The translations under genes were made by a program, and so were the position numbers. 64,000 nt of DNA, taken from Paraflavitalea sp. CAU 1676. Lineage in GTDB: Bacteria > Bacteroidota > Bacteroidia > Chitinophagales > Chitinophagaceae. The DNA is taken from positions 186,001 through 250,000 of the forward strand of contig NZ_JARHUJ010000010.1 in assembly GCF_029223285.1 (NCBI RefSeq). The letters are read 5' to 3'. Below the pieces are notes generated by a model that saw only the letters and a list, made by a program, of their open reading frames with translations, ran no database searches and had not been told where the DNA came from. This document shows positions 1 to 10,400 of the stretch, piece by piece (the first letter of the stretch is position 1; each line of letters starts with the position of its first letter).

Positions 1-413
1 ACGACGTGCTGAATGCGAACCGCCTGGTTTTTGAAGGCATGGAAGGAAGACCTTATCTCAATATGTTCAAGTCATTTGAAGACCGGTGGCGGCCTGATAA
101 CACCGATGCAACACTGCCGGTGGCCGGGGTCACGAGTCCCAACGTGTATTCGAGCCGTATCATCGAAGATGGTTCTTACCTGCGGCTGAAAACGGTGGCC
201 CTTGGCTATACGCTGCCGGCGCCGGTGCTGAGGCGTATTAAGATCAAGAGTATCCGGCTGTACGCGGCTGCGCAGAACCTGGTGACCTGGACAAATTACA
301 CTGGTGTGGATCCGGAAGTATCTGTACGGAACTCTCCGCTTACACCCAGCTTCGACTGGTCGGCCTATCCCAAAGCCCGCACCATCACCGTTGGCCTAAA
401 CGTAACTTTCTAA
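1..413 (+). CDS. SusC/RagA TonB-linked outer-membrane protein, C-terminal fragment
   Basis: This is the last ~136 codons of a gene that starts before the window. The residues read as the final beta-strands of a SusC-type TonB-dependent barrel: a YLRLKTVALGYTLP-like stretch, a LYAAAQNLVTWTNYTGVDPEV stretch and a terminal aromatic residue (ends VTF), all usual at the end of SusC/RagA proteins. SusC forms the outer-membrane channel that imports glycan oligomers with its SusD lid. The SusD gene begins about 20 bases downstream, which confirms the pairing. The N-terminal plug and carboxypeptidase-like domains are outside the window. Confidence 0.9.
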   Translation, partial: DVLNANRLVFEGMEGRPYLNMFKSFEDRWRPDNTDATLPVAGVTSPNVYSSRIIEDGSYLRLKTVALGYTLPAPVLRRIKIKSIRLYAAAQNLVTWTNYTGVDPEVSVRNSPLTPSFDWSAYPKARTITVGLNVTF

Positions 414-434
414 CGATTTAAAACAGCTTTGCAT

Positions 435-2078
435 ATGTTCCTGCATCTCCCATTATCATTCAAAGAGTGCCGACAAGGCAAGGGTGGCCGGCCAGCCTTC
501 AACAACCTGGGCCTGCTGCTGACAGTATGTTGCTGTATGTGGTTGCTTAGCTCCTGCAAGCGATTCCTCGATACCAAACCGGTTGATTCCATTACACCGG
601 AAACTTACTATAAAACAAAGGAGGATCTCGACCGGGCCCTCTCGTCGGTATATGACCGCCTGGGCGATCGCCGTACCTATGGAAACGGCCTGTATGGTTT
701 TCTTAGCTTCAGCGACGAATTCTTCATCAAGGGCCAGCCCACCGGGTATATGTCGAATACGCTCGATGCGAGTATGCTGGAGCTTAATCGTTGCTGGGAA
801 GCGTTGTATGTGGGCATCGAGCGTGCGAATATGCTGATAGAAAGGGTGGGTGGTGCAGACGTGCACGATTCTGTTAAGAATGAGATCAAGGGACAGGCCT
901 TGTTCCTCCGCGGCTTCTATTATTTTGTGCTGGCGGATAATTGGGGTGGCGTTCCACTTAAACTCACCTATACCAAATCACCGCTCGAGCCCAACCTGCC
1001 TCGTGCACCGCTGGCCGATGTGTATGCCCAGGTTGTACAGGATATGAAAGACGCAGAGGGGTTGGTGAAAAACATCACTACTTACGGCTTCAACGGCCGC
1101 ATCAGCAAGACTGCGGTGCAAGGTATGCTGGCCCGGGTGTACCTGACAATGGCGGGTGAGCCATTGAAAGATGAATCCAAGTATGCGGAGGCGCAGTTGT
1201 ACGCCCAGAAAGTAATAGACTCTAAATTACACGCCCTCAATCCCAGCTTTTCCGAGGTCTTCATCAACCTGTCGAAGAACCGGTACGATATCAAAGAAAC
1301 GCTTTGGGAGGTAGAATACTTTGGTAATAACCAGGAGATCATCCGCGAAGGCGGCTATGTAGGTTCCTGGATGGGTGTTTACTGTCCGAATATCGATACC
1401 GGCTTTGCTTATGATTACGTGCATGCTACTGCCAAACTGTACAGCGCCTATGAGGATGGTGATCTTCGACGCGACTGGACCATCGCTCCTTACCGATTTG
1501 TGCCAACCGGTTCAGGTACGGCAGCACCGGTAACACGCACCAACTGGACCTCAGCGCAGATCTATGAAAGAAGCGCGGGTAAATACCGCCGGGAATATGA
1601 AGTGACCAACCCCAAGAACCAGGATTTTACCTGTATCAACTTTCCCATGCTCCGCTATTCGGATGTGCTGTTGATGTATGCAGAAGCGGAAAGCCATGTG
1701 GTGGGCGCTACGCCTACTGGCATAGAGTATGTCAACAAAGTAAGAAGGAGAGGGTTTGGGAAGCCTGCTGAGGTGGCCGATCCATCGGTCGATCTCGATC
1801 CGGGTATCGTTTCCGCCGACTTCCTCGAAGCCATCAAAAAGGAACGCTTCCGGGAGTTGAGCTATGAGGGATTGAGAAAACACGATCTGCTGCGTTGGGG
1901 TACTTACGTTAGCACAATGCAGCAACAGGTGACGGCCTACCAGACCAATATGCCCAGCACACTGTCTGATGCAGCCATCAAGCAGGCCGCCAGGGTTACA
2001 GCGAGGAGTGTACTGTTTCCTATTCCCAATACCGAGATTGCCGTGAATCCCTATGTTTCACAAAATCCTGGTTGGTAA
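435..2078 (+). CDS. SusD/RagB family glycan-binding lipoprotein
   Basis: Surface lipoprotein that caps the SusC channel and binds glycan. I place the start at the ATG at 435 rather than the TTG at 429. The hydrophobic segment ends in LLSSC with the lipid-anchored Cys near residue 41, so the signal peptide has an unusually long N-terminal arm. The mature part has the SusD order: an FLDTKPVDSITPETYYKTKEDL start, a helical TPR-like core containing ALFLRGFYYFVLADNWGGVPL, and the C-terminal RRRGFG...IKKERFRELSYEGLRKHDLLRWG signature. The length (547 aa) is normal. It is tightly spaced between the SusC fragment and the DUF5017 lipoprotein, so all three are probably co-transcribed. The substrate is not evident. 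Confidence 0.95.
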   Translation: MFLHLPLSFKECRQGKGGRPAFNNLGLLLTVCCCMWLLSSCKRFLDTKPVDSITPETYYKTKEDLDRALSSVYDRLGDRRTYGNGLYGFLSFSDEFFIKGQPTGYMSNTLDASMLELNRCWEALYVGIERANMLIERVGGADVHDSVKNEIKGQALFLRGFYYFVLADNWGGVPLKLTYTKSPLEPNLPRAPLADVYAQVVQDMKDAEGLVKNITTYGFNGRISKTAVQGMLARVYLTMAGEPLKDESKYAEAQLYAQKVIDSKLHALNPSFSEVFINLSKNRYDIKETLWEVEYFGNNQEIIREGGYVGSWMGVYCPNIDTGFAYDYVHATAKLYSAYEDGDLRRDWTIAPYRFVPTGSGTAAPVTRTNWTSAQIYERSAGKYRREYEVTNPKNQDFTCINFPMLRYSDVLLMYAEAESHVVGATPTGIEYVNKVRRRGFGKPAEVADPSVDLDPGIVSADFLEAIKKERFRELSYEGLRKHDLLRWGTYVSTMQQQVTAYQTNMPSTLSDAAIKQAARVTARSVLFPIPNTEIAVNPYVSQNPGW

Positions 2079-2107
2079 TATCTATTCATCTTTCGAACTA
2101 CAACGAC

Positions 2108-2995
2108 ATGAACAAACTATTTCCATATATCATTTGCAGCCTTCTGCTTGCGTCTTGCAGCAAGCGTGATGAAGTAGATACGCCGGTTTTTGAAGTTGCC
2201 GCCAACGGGTCCACGTTCAAGCTGGGCGATTCCATCATATTCACCTTTACAGGTACCCCGCAGAACATCGTGTTTTGGCCAGGGACACCGGGGCGCGTAT
2301 ATGAATTCAGGGAAAGGACGTTCACCACGGGCAATAAGTTGCTGGTGAAATTCAATACCTATCAGCAGTTTGGCGTACGCAACAATATGACCGTACTGGT
2401 GTCGAACGATTTCAATGGAGTATACGATACGACGAATGTGAAGGCGGCGACCTGGACAGATGTGACCAGCCGTTTTACGCTGTCTACGGGTGCCGACCAA
2501 ACGCAATCGGGAACTGTCGACCTGTCGGAATTCGCCAATAACAACAAGGCCGCCACCCTTGCCTTTCGTTATGTGACGCCTGCGCTGGCTGGTCCGAACC
2601 GGTGGGTGGTACGTACCTTCAATGCCGATAACCAGTCGCCGGATGGCGCCATTACTCCAATGGCTACCATGTCTACTGCTGCCTGGAAAGCTATCAGCTT
2701 TGCGAATCCTGCTTCCAACTGGTCGATCACGAGCTCGCAGCTCCTGAGTCAGGCTACGGCCAATAACGCGGATGATGACTGGGTACTTTCCAAAAGTTTC
2801 AATCCCAATACTGCTACGCCCGATAAAGGCATTGCGATCAAGAACATCACCACCAATCTCACCCGTTATGCACCAGCTACCGATCTGTTCAATAAAGCGG
2901 GCACGTATAAGGTGGTATTTGAAGCCAGCAATGCGTCTTATCAGAATATGCCGGCGCGCGTGTTGAAGGAATTAACCATAACTATTACTCCGTAA
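2108..2995 (+). CDS. DUF5017-type surface lipoprotein of the Sus complex
   Basis: A 295-aa lipoprotein starting at the ATG at 2108. The signal peptide ends in LLLASC (Cys 17). The mature N-terminus (GDSIIFTFTGTPQNIVFWPG then GRVYEFRER) and the later DVTSRFTLSTGADQTQSGTVDLSEF region match my recollection of DUF5017, a beta-rich family encoded after SusD in Bacteroidota glycan loci. In such loci these proteins are thought to be accessory surface glycan-binding proteins, the SusE/F position. It lies 29 bases after SusD and 26 bases before the symporter gene, consistent with one operon. The family call is by motif memory; the lipoprotein call is direct. Confidence 0.75.
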   Translation: MNKLFPYIICSLLLASCSKRDEVDTPVFEVAANGSTFKLGDSIIFTFTGTPQNIVFWPGTPGRVYEFRERTFTTGNKLLVKFNTYQQFGVRNNMTVLVSNDFNGVYDTTNVKAATWTDVTSRFTLSTGADQTQSGTVDLSEFANNNKAATLAFRYVTPALAGPNRWVVRTFNADNQSPDGAITPMATMSTAAWKAISFANPASNWSITSSQLLSQATANNADDDWVLSKSFNPNTATPDKGIAIKNITTNLTRYAPATDLFNKAGTYKVVFEASNASYQNMPARVLKELTITITP

Positions 2996-3021
2996 ATTGC
3001 CTTTGCTTATCCGCCAACACT

Positions 3022-4764
3022 ATGAACGCTACCATTGATACCGCTGTCATCGTTGTATTCTCGGTCTTTATCATGCTGATCGGGTTTCTCTTTGCCCGTA
3101 CCGGCAGGAACCTGAAATCGTTCTTTGCCGGCGGTGAAGCGGTTCCCTGGACGATCGGCGGGTTGTCGCTCTTCATGAGTTTCTTTTCTGCTGGCACCTT
3201 CGTGGCCTGGGGGTCTATCGCCTATCAGCACGGCTGGGTGGCCATCACGATCCAGTGGACGATGTGCATCGGCGGGCTCATTACGGGTCTATACCTGGCG
3301 CCCCGGTGGAAGGCGACCGGCAACCTGACGGCTGCCGAGTTCATCCGCGAAAGGCTGGGGGAGCGGGTACAGAAAAGTTATATCTACATCTTCATGCTGG
3401 TTTCCCTTTTTATCAAAGGGTCTGTTTTATACTCTGTGGCCAAACTCGTTGGTTCCTCGCTCGGGTTTCCGCTGCTGCCAACCACCATTGTGCTCGGTTT
3501 GTTCATGATCGCTTATACGGCTGTTGGGGGGCTTTGGGCAGTGATGGTTACCGATATCCTGCAATTTGTTATCCTCACGGCTGCCATCCTCATTATCCTG
3601 CCGCTGGCTTTCAATGCAGCCGGTGGTGTGCAGCCATTCCTGGAGAAAGCACCTGAAAGGTTCTTTCAGGTCGTGAATGGTGAATATACCTGGGGTTTTA
3701 TCCTGGCTTTCGCACTTTATCATATTTTCTATATCGGCGGTAACTGGACTTTTGTACAGCGTTATACCAGTGTTGATAAGCCCAAATCAGCGTCGAAGGT
3801 CGCTTTCCTATTTGCGGGGCTGTACCTGATCAGTCCCATTTTGTGGATGTTGCCGCCCATGGTATACAAGACGATCAATCCCGGATTGACCGGTCTGGAT
3901 ACCGAGAACGCTTACCTGATGATCTGCAAACATGTGTTGCCGGCAGGACTGATGGGATTGATCCTTACGGGGATGTATTTCTCTACCTCCGCTTCTGCCA
4001 ACACGGCTTTGAATGTGGTGTCCGCTGTGTTCACCAATGATATCTATAAAGGCAGCATTAATCCGAATGCCTCCGACCGGCAATTGATGCGGGTGGCCCG
4101 GATCTCCTCCTGGTTATTCGGGTTGGGCATGATTGGAATAGCGCTCATTGTTCCTTATATCGGTGGTATTGTAGAATTCACGCTGAGCATTGGCGCCATT
4201 ACCGGCGGTCCCTTATTGGCTCCTCCGATCTGGGCGCTCTTTTCGAAACGCCTTACGGGGAAAGCCACTTTGTCCATCACTTTGATCAGCCTTGGGGTGA
4301 ACCTGGTGTTTAAAATGATCTTACCGCTGACCATTGGTTTCAAACTCAGCCGTGGAGCGGAGATGGTGCTGGGGGTAGGGCTGCCGTTCCTGATGCTGGC
4401 TGCCTGGGAATGGTATATGCGTTCGTCCAATAAGGTGAGTCCGGAATACCATGCTTACCTCGAAAGCAAGGCGCAACGCAAAGCGAATGCGCAGCAGGTG
4501 AATGAGGAAGAGGTGCTGGAGATCAAAAAGCAGAACAGGTTTGGGTTACGGGTAATTGCTTTTGCATTGGCCTTTATTGCCGTGCTGCTGTTTGCCCTGA
4601 GCCTGCTTACTACGGCTGGGTCTGGCCTTGTTGCCGGTATTGCTGCCCTGATCCTGCTAAGTGCGATCATTCCTTTCCGCGCAGCACTCAAAGCAAAATT
4701 ACCACAACAGGCTGATGGGGCAACCCCGCCGGTGGCTGCTTACACCCAATCAGAACAGGTATGA
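3022..4764 (+). CDS. Sodium/solute symporter (SSS family) transporter
   Basis: A 580-aa polytopic inner-membrane protein with about 13-14 hydrophobic segments. The N-terminus shows the SSS/SLC5 pattern: a first helix, then RNLKSFFAGGEAVPWTIGGLSLFMSFFSAGTFVAWGSIAYQHGW, with GLWAVMVTDILQFVI near residue 175 and STSASANTALNVVSAVFTNDIY near residue 325. SSS members couple Na+ entry to uptake of sugars, sialic acids, amino acids or carboxylates. Inside a Sus-type operon it is the likely route by which the released mono- or oligosaccharide reaches the cytoplasm. Its stop overlaps the ATG of the next gene (ATGA), suggesting coupled translation. Substrate specificity cannot be read from the sequence. 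Confidence 0.92.
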   Translation: MNATIDTAVIVVFSVFIMLIGFLFARTGRNLKSFFAGGEAVPWTIGGLSLFMSFFSAGTFVAWGSIAYQHGWVAITIQWTMCIGGLITGLYLAPRWKATGNLTAAEFIRERLGERVQKSYIYIFMLVSLFIKGSVLYSVAKLVGSSLGFPLLPTTIVLGLFMIAYTAVGGLWAVMVTDILQFVILTAAILIILPLAFNAAGGVQPFLEKAPERFFQVVNGEYTWGFILAFALYHIFYIGGNWTFVQRYTSVDKPKSASKVAFLFAGLYLISPILWMLPPMVYKTINPGLTGLDTENAYLMICKHVLPAGLMGLILTGMYFSTSASANTALNVVSAVFTNDIYKGSINPNASDRQLMRVARISSWLFGLGMIGIALIVPYIGGIVEFTLSIGAITGGPLLAPPIWALFSKRLTGKATLSITLISLGVNLVFKMILPLTIGFKLSRGAEMVLGVGLPFLMLAAWEWYMRSSNKVSPEYHAYLESKAQRKANAQQVNEEEVLEIKKQNRFGLRVIAFALAFIAVLLFALSLLTTAGSGLVAGIAALILLSAIIPFRAALKAKLPQQADGATPPVAAYTQSEQV

Positions 4765-7373
4765 GTATTCTTAAAACATATGTAGCCGCTACTTGCGCAA
4801 CCTTCCTGGTTTGCTCAACGGTAGTTGCACAGCAGCCGGTTGCTGCGAAAACCAATTTGTCTTCTTCTTCCTTACAAGTGGAGTGGCAGCAGTCGGCAGA
4901 TGGCTGGCGCCTGCAGAAGCTGGCGGTAAAGCAGGGCAATAAATGGCAATTGCTGCCGGGGCTGAGTGGGGAATATATGTTCCTGTACTCCGAAGCGAAG
5001 CCCGATAGTGTACCTGCTAAAGTATATAATGAACAAGGGGCATTGATCGATATTCCTGAGCCGCAATACCGTTATATTCTACCACCCTGGAAGCAAACTT
5101 TGCTGCCTGTGGCCCTCAATAAGGCGGGTGAAGCTTTTCGGTTTTATCCTAGGCAATTGAAACAGCCAGACGGGGCGTTACAGTTCAGCCAACAGTTGGA
5201 TAAAGCGGATATTACCGCCACCTGGCGCATGGATGAAGTATATCAAAACGATATCCTGGTAGAGCTGGTGCTGCAGGCGAAGCAGGATGGTTACTTCTCC
5301 CTGGCTTCTCCATCACTGGCCATCACGGCAGAAAAAGAGCTGGCGTGGGCGATGGTGCCGGGACATTTCCAGGGAAGTACTATTGAAAAGAATCTCGTTA
5401 AGGCCTATGGATACGGTCAGGGGATACCTGCTTTGCCGGTAGTGACCCGGGAAAGGACCGCCAGCACTTTATCACCGCTCGTTAGCAATAAGCAAGGCAT
5501 CACGTTCGCCGTTATCCCGGCACCCGGCACCAGCCGCGATCCCTGGGAGTGGGATCACAGTACACAGAATGACTGGCAGCTTGGTCTTTCCGTTATGAAC
5601 CGATCGGCGCAACTTACCCCCACAGCCTGGCATCCTATCCTCGGTGAGCAGGGATCCTGGTTGAAAAAGGGAGATGCTGTAAGGTTCTCCTTTCGCTATA
5701 CGATTCAAGCGGCCGACTGGTACAGCGTGTACAAGCATGCTGCCAATGATATTTATAGGCTGAAAGATTTTCTCGCTTTGAAGCAGACCCGCCAATCGCT
5801 GACAGATCGTATTCAACAGATGCATCAGTATGTGATCGACGATAGTACCTCCAAATGGAGGACCACACAATTCCGGGGTCTGACAGTGGGAGCACAAGAC
5901 TACCGGGGTGGTGTGCACGGCGGAGTAGGAGATGCCATCAAGAATGCAGACTTTGGCGCCATGTGGATGCTGGCCCGCATTTCCGGCGATCCGGTTTTGC
6001 AGGCAACCAGGCTACCCTATGCGCGCAATTTTAAACTCACCCAGCAAGATACCGTTGCCGGCTTCTTTTACGGTTCGGCGGCCGGTCAGTATTACCTGCC
6101 CTCCCAAAAGAAGTTTACAGAAGAGTGGGGACCTTATGTAGAGCCCATCGGTACTACGTATTATGTGCTGATGGATGCTGGCAATATATTGCTGTTTGAG
6201 CCTGGTGATACGGCTATGCGCAGGGAAGTACGCCTCGCTGCTGACAGATTATTAAACTGGATGAGCCCCGAGGGGCGTTGGGTTGTTGCTTATGATCATG
6301 CTACGCAGCAACCTTTGTTCACCGACATTGACGACCTGCGGCCGACTTTCTATGGCTTGTTGATCGCCTATAAATTATTGGGCGATAAAAAATACCTGCA
6401 GGGCGCTATCAAAGGAGCGCAATGGTTTATGACACATGCTGTCGACAAAGGTCATTTCACCGGTGTGTGCGGCGATACCCGCTTTGCGCCGGATTTCGCC
6501 ACAGGCCAGAGTGCACAAGCCTTGCTTGACCTGTACGACATAACAAAAGATAAACGTCATCTTGATGCAGCCATCACGACGGCTCAACTGTATACGACCA
6601 GTGTCTATACGCATCCCATTCCTTCGCAATTACAGAAATCGGTAAGAGGGGTGCCCCGGCGCGATTGGGAGATCAGCCAGGTAGGTCTCAGCTTTGAGCA
6701 TGGCGGCAGCTTTGGCTCTGCCACCCTGCGTGGCCCGATACTGCTAGCCAGTCATGCCGGCCTGTTTGTGCGTATGTTCTCCCTTACAAAAGATTCATTG
6801 TTCCTGACTATGGCCCGCGCAGCTGCCCTGGGCCGTGATGCTTTTGTCGATTCTTCAACAAGTGTGGCTTCTTATTACTGGGATGTGATGAACCGGGGAG
6901 CGGGGCCTTATCCGCATCATGCCTGGTGGCAGATCGGCTGGATCACGGATTATCTCCTGTCGGAAGTGTCGCTGCGTTCGAAGGGGCAGGTGAGTTTTCC
7001 GCGCGGCTGGATCACCCCCAAGGTTGGTCCTCACCAGAGCTATGGCTTTAAACCAGGGAAGGTGTATGGACAGCCGGCATCGTTGCTGCTGAAAGAAGGC
7101 ATGCTGCAGGCAGACAGTCATTACCTGGACTATTTCGGCGCTATCAATGAGCAACAGCGGAAGCTCTTCTTGCTATTGCTGAACAGTGATAATGATCCGC
7201 TACAAACAACGCTGACCGTCGACTACAACAAAATAATAAACAACGCCCATATTCGCCCAAGGTCCGTGCACCTGCGGAATGCCGACGGCCAGCGAACGGT
7301 ACTGGCGACGGGTAATACATGGACGCTGTCGATCCCTTCATATGGAATGCAGGTGATCGAGGTCGCCTACTAA
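4761..7373 (+). CDS. Large secreted protein, paralogue 1 of 3 in the glycan locus (toroid-like, function unknown)
   Basis: An 870-aa protein starting at an ATG that overlaps the symporter stop. It has a Sec signal peptide cleaved near VVAQQ (residue ~24). The N-terminal ~330 residues look like a beta-sandwich. The rest is helical with repeated 'YLQGAIKGAQWF'/'RHLDAAITTAQLY' helices, like the (alpha/alpha) toroids of polysaccharide lyases and glycoside hydrolases. A C-terminal block (VGLSFEHGG, a row of Ala/Arg helices, then DYLLSEVSLRSKGQVSFP near residue 738) recurs in the products at 7406 and 14220. I do not recognise a CAZy family. A role in glycan breakdown is inferred from context and fold-like features only. 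About 16% of the length is aromatic-rich loops, as in carbohydrate-active proteins. Confidence 0.75.
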   Translation: MSILKTYVAATCATFLVCSTVVAQQPVAAKTNLSSSSLQVEWQQSADGWRLQKLAVKQGNKWQLLPGLSGEYMFLYSEAKPDSVPAKVYNEQGALIDIPEPQYRYILPPWKQTLLPVALNKAGEAFRFYPRQLKQPDGALQFSQQLDKADITATWRMDEVYQNDILVELVLQAKQDGYFSLASPSLAITAEKELAWAMVPGHFQGSTIEKNLVKAYGYGQGIPALPVVTRERTASTLSPLVSNKQGITFAVIPAPGTSRDPWEWDHSTQNDWQLGLSVMNRSAQLTPTAWHPILGEQGSWLKKGDAVRFSFRYTIQAADWYSVYKHAANDIYRLKDFLALKQTRQSLTDRIQQMHQYVIDDSTSKWRTTQFRGLTVGAQDYRGGVHGGVGDAIKNADFGAMWMLARISGDPVLQATRLPYARNFKLTQQDTVAGFFYGSAAGQYYLPSQKKFTEEWGPYVEPIGTTYYVLMDAGNILLFEPGDTAMRREVRLAADRLLNWMSPEGRWVVAYDHATQQPLFTDIDDLRPTFYGLLIAYKLLGDKKYLQGAIKGAQWFMTHAVDKGHFTGVCGDTRFAPDFATGQSAQALLDLYDITKDKRHLDAAITTAQLYTTSVYTHPIPSQLQKSVRGVPRRDWEISQVGLSFEHGGSFGSATLRGPILLASHAGLFVRMFSLTKDSLFLTMARAAALGRDAFVDSSTSVASYYWDVMNRGAGPYPHHAWWQIGWITDYLLSEVSLRSKGQVSFPRGWITPKVGPHQSYGFKPGKVYGQPASLLLKEGMLQADSHYLDYFGAINEQQRKLFLLLLNSDNDPLQTTLTVDYNKIINNAHIRPRSVHLRNADGQRTVLATGNTWTLSIPSYGMQVIEVAY

Positions 7374-7405
7374 TCCGTGCATTAGAAAAACTTCAAAATA
7401 TTGCT

Positions 7406-10400
7406 ATGCAAAACCTGCGTGTTTTGTTTTTGATCAGTTGCCTCCTGGGCGCTGCCATTGCTTATGGCCAGGATCACTACCTGGTAGAGGCGGAAGACTT
7501 CCAATTCAAGGGAGGCTGGGTGGTGGAGCGGGAAGGTGGCAAAGGACTTTCCAACAACAGTATTCTACGTGTGCTATCCGGTAAGACCAAAGCCGTCGAT
7601 GCATTAACGGTAGTGGAAGTGAAACGGGCAGCGACCTATCAGGTATGGGTGAGGTCGGCCGATTATCCAAACGACAGGCCGGGCACCCGGCTGTTCAGGC
7701 TTTCGGTGAATGATAACAATATGCCACAGGAATCGGGCAGCCACGGCAAACCCGGGTTCTATTGGGAGAAAGTGGGAACGGCGGCGTTGCCGGCGGGTAA
7801 TGCCGTGCTGAGGCTCAATGACAGCCGGGGCAATTTCGGGCGTTGTGATGCGATCCTACTGACTGCTGCTGATAACTTCGATCCCAACACACAGGCCGTG
7901 ACTGCATTGGCTACATCCAGGGTAAAGCCGGTAACCATGCAGCCAACCCCGGTGGTATACCCCCAATTGTCTAATGCGGTGGCCAGTGGCGTAAGACCCC
8001 CTGTTGCCACGATCCAAAATGAACAGGTGCGTGTGCGATTCATGCCTGCTACCGGCAGTGAGGTAAAAAGGCTGGTCGCTAAAACGGATATCCGCATACA
8101 AGGCAAGTGGGGGAGTATGGATGCGAAGCGGGAAGACCATAAAGTGTATATCCTGCGTGCGGACGATCCGCAGCTCGGATTTGGAAATTTCTTTCCTTCC
8201 TGGAATGGTAGCACCGGGCTCACCTCTTTCGAAAACAATGGCAAAAAATACTCCATCCTCGAAACTGATGTTATTCTCAATCCTTTCTTTGCAGGCCAGG
8301 TTACGGAGGCTATTCCGGTAGCGGCCAGGCAACTGAACGCACATACTATTGAAGTGAGTTATACGGTGGCGGGGGAGCCCCTGCTTATTGGCACCTGGGC
8401 GCTTGCTGCCGGCGCAAAGCATGTGGAAGTAAACCTGCAATTCAAACCACAGCGGGCAGGCTATTACAGTATGGGCCTGGCTGCCTTTCAAAGTATAGCG
8501 GCTGATAGCGCTACCAATATTTTATTACCGCCCATGTTCCAGTACCAGCGGTTATCTCCTCAGCCTGTTATGGTGCCGTCCGGTATGATGCCACAACCGG
8601 TTTCGATTGCCGAGATGAGAACGGACCTGGGCCTGGTCAGCACTTTTGCCAGCGGACTGGCGACGAGCTTTTCTCCGAACGACTGGGGCAGTGCGAACAG
8701 TCCCCTTGGATTTACGGTAAAGAATGAAAGCAACAGGGTGCAGCCTGTTGCCTTTTCCCCAATCCTGGGTCAGCCCGATTCAAAGCTGGCAGCGGGAAAT
8801 ACTTTACAGCGTGGATTTGCCATCGGAGCCTTCGCTACGGGGTGGAACGAGGTGTTGACCTATGTGTCGGACAGCATTTACCGGGTTACGGATTATCGCA
8901 AGCAAGAGAATACCTCGTTAACAGAGACGGCCTTCAATATTGTTGACCTGATGAAGAACGATTCGGCATCCGGGTGGGATGCGAGTCTGAAAGGGTTTTA
9001 TGATATCGAGGCCAATCCCGCTGTAGTGCCTACGGTGGTGCATGCTTCTCCGCTCACCCTGGTATCGGTGGCTGTTATGGCCAATGATGAAGACTTCTAC
9101 CTTACACGTGCCTTACCTACTATTGAATATACTTTATCGCGCAGTGGTTTTCGCTGGGCGAAGGCTGTATCCGGCACACCTTTCAATAGTGATAAAAAAT
9201 CTTTGCAGCTGAGTCCCTTTGGTTCGCAGTTCACTACCAACTACTATGAAGGATTGAACCGTTTGCTGGGAGAGGCGAATCCCTGGTTGAAAGATATCGC
9301 TTTGCCTGGGGGAGCCGTTCGGCCTGCTAAGGGGTATTCGGTAGAAGTGCCGACCTATACACAGGAGTTGGCTGCCTGGCGCCTTACCGGCGATCAACAA
9401 TGGCTCGACAAGGCTAAGGTTAGTGCGGATAGATTGATTGCGCTACAGGTTAACGGTCCTATCACAAAGCCGCTGTCAAGGGAACCCTTTTACAATGCTT
9501 CTTTCTATGCCTACTGGTGGGATCTGATCGACCTCTATGAGGTTACCCACGAAAAAAGGTTCCTGGAAGCAGCTGAAGCATCTGCTTATCATACTGTGGC
9601 GGGCATACGCTCGTATCCCCAGGTAAAGGATACGGTTCAGGTCATTCATCCGGGCAATCAATTCGAAGGCAATACCACCTTGTGGTGGAAGGGCGATAAA
9701 AGATACCGCCTCGGATTTCCGCGGGTGAAAGACGATGCGCCGGAAAAGCAGGTGCCGCAATGGCTGGTATCGCCGGTAGGGCTTGGTTTTGAGCAACCCT
9801 TCACTTATTTCGACGCGGGCAAAACGGTGAGACCCGTATTCATGAGCAGCTGGGCGCCGCACTTGTTGCGCCTGCATCAATACAGCCAGCAAAAGATCTT
9901 CCTCACGTATGCGCGTAATGCGGTGATCGGCCGTTTCTCTACCTATCCTGGGTACTACGCAACGGGGTTTACGGATATCACCCTGTCGAAAGAATTTCCC
10001 TACACAGGTCCGGATGTGAGTTCGATCTACTACCACCATATACCTCCCCACCTGGCATTTACCCTTGATTACCTCATTAGCGAAGCCATCACGCGGTCGA
10101 ATGGCAAAGTCAATTTTCCTTTTGGCAAGCAGGATGGATTCGTGTGGTTCAATAACAGGGCTTTTGGCGCCGGAAAGGGAACTGTGTTCGGCGACCAGCA
10201 GGCAAAGCTTTGGCTGAAGCGGGGCCTGGTGACTATCGATAAGCCCGGTTTCAACTTTGTAACGGCCATCTCCAATGATCGTTTCTGGATACTGGTTATG
10301 AATGAAGGGGCGGAGCGTCAATCGGCAAAGGTCGCGCTGGGGGCGGAGGTGCCGGTCGCATCTACAGGTACTGCGGCACTTCTGCATGTTGAGGATAATA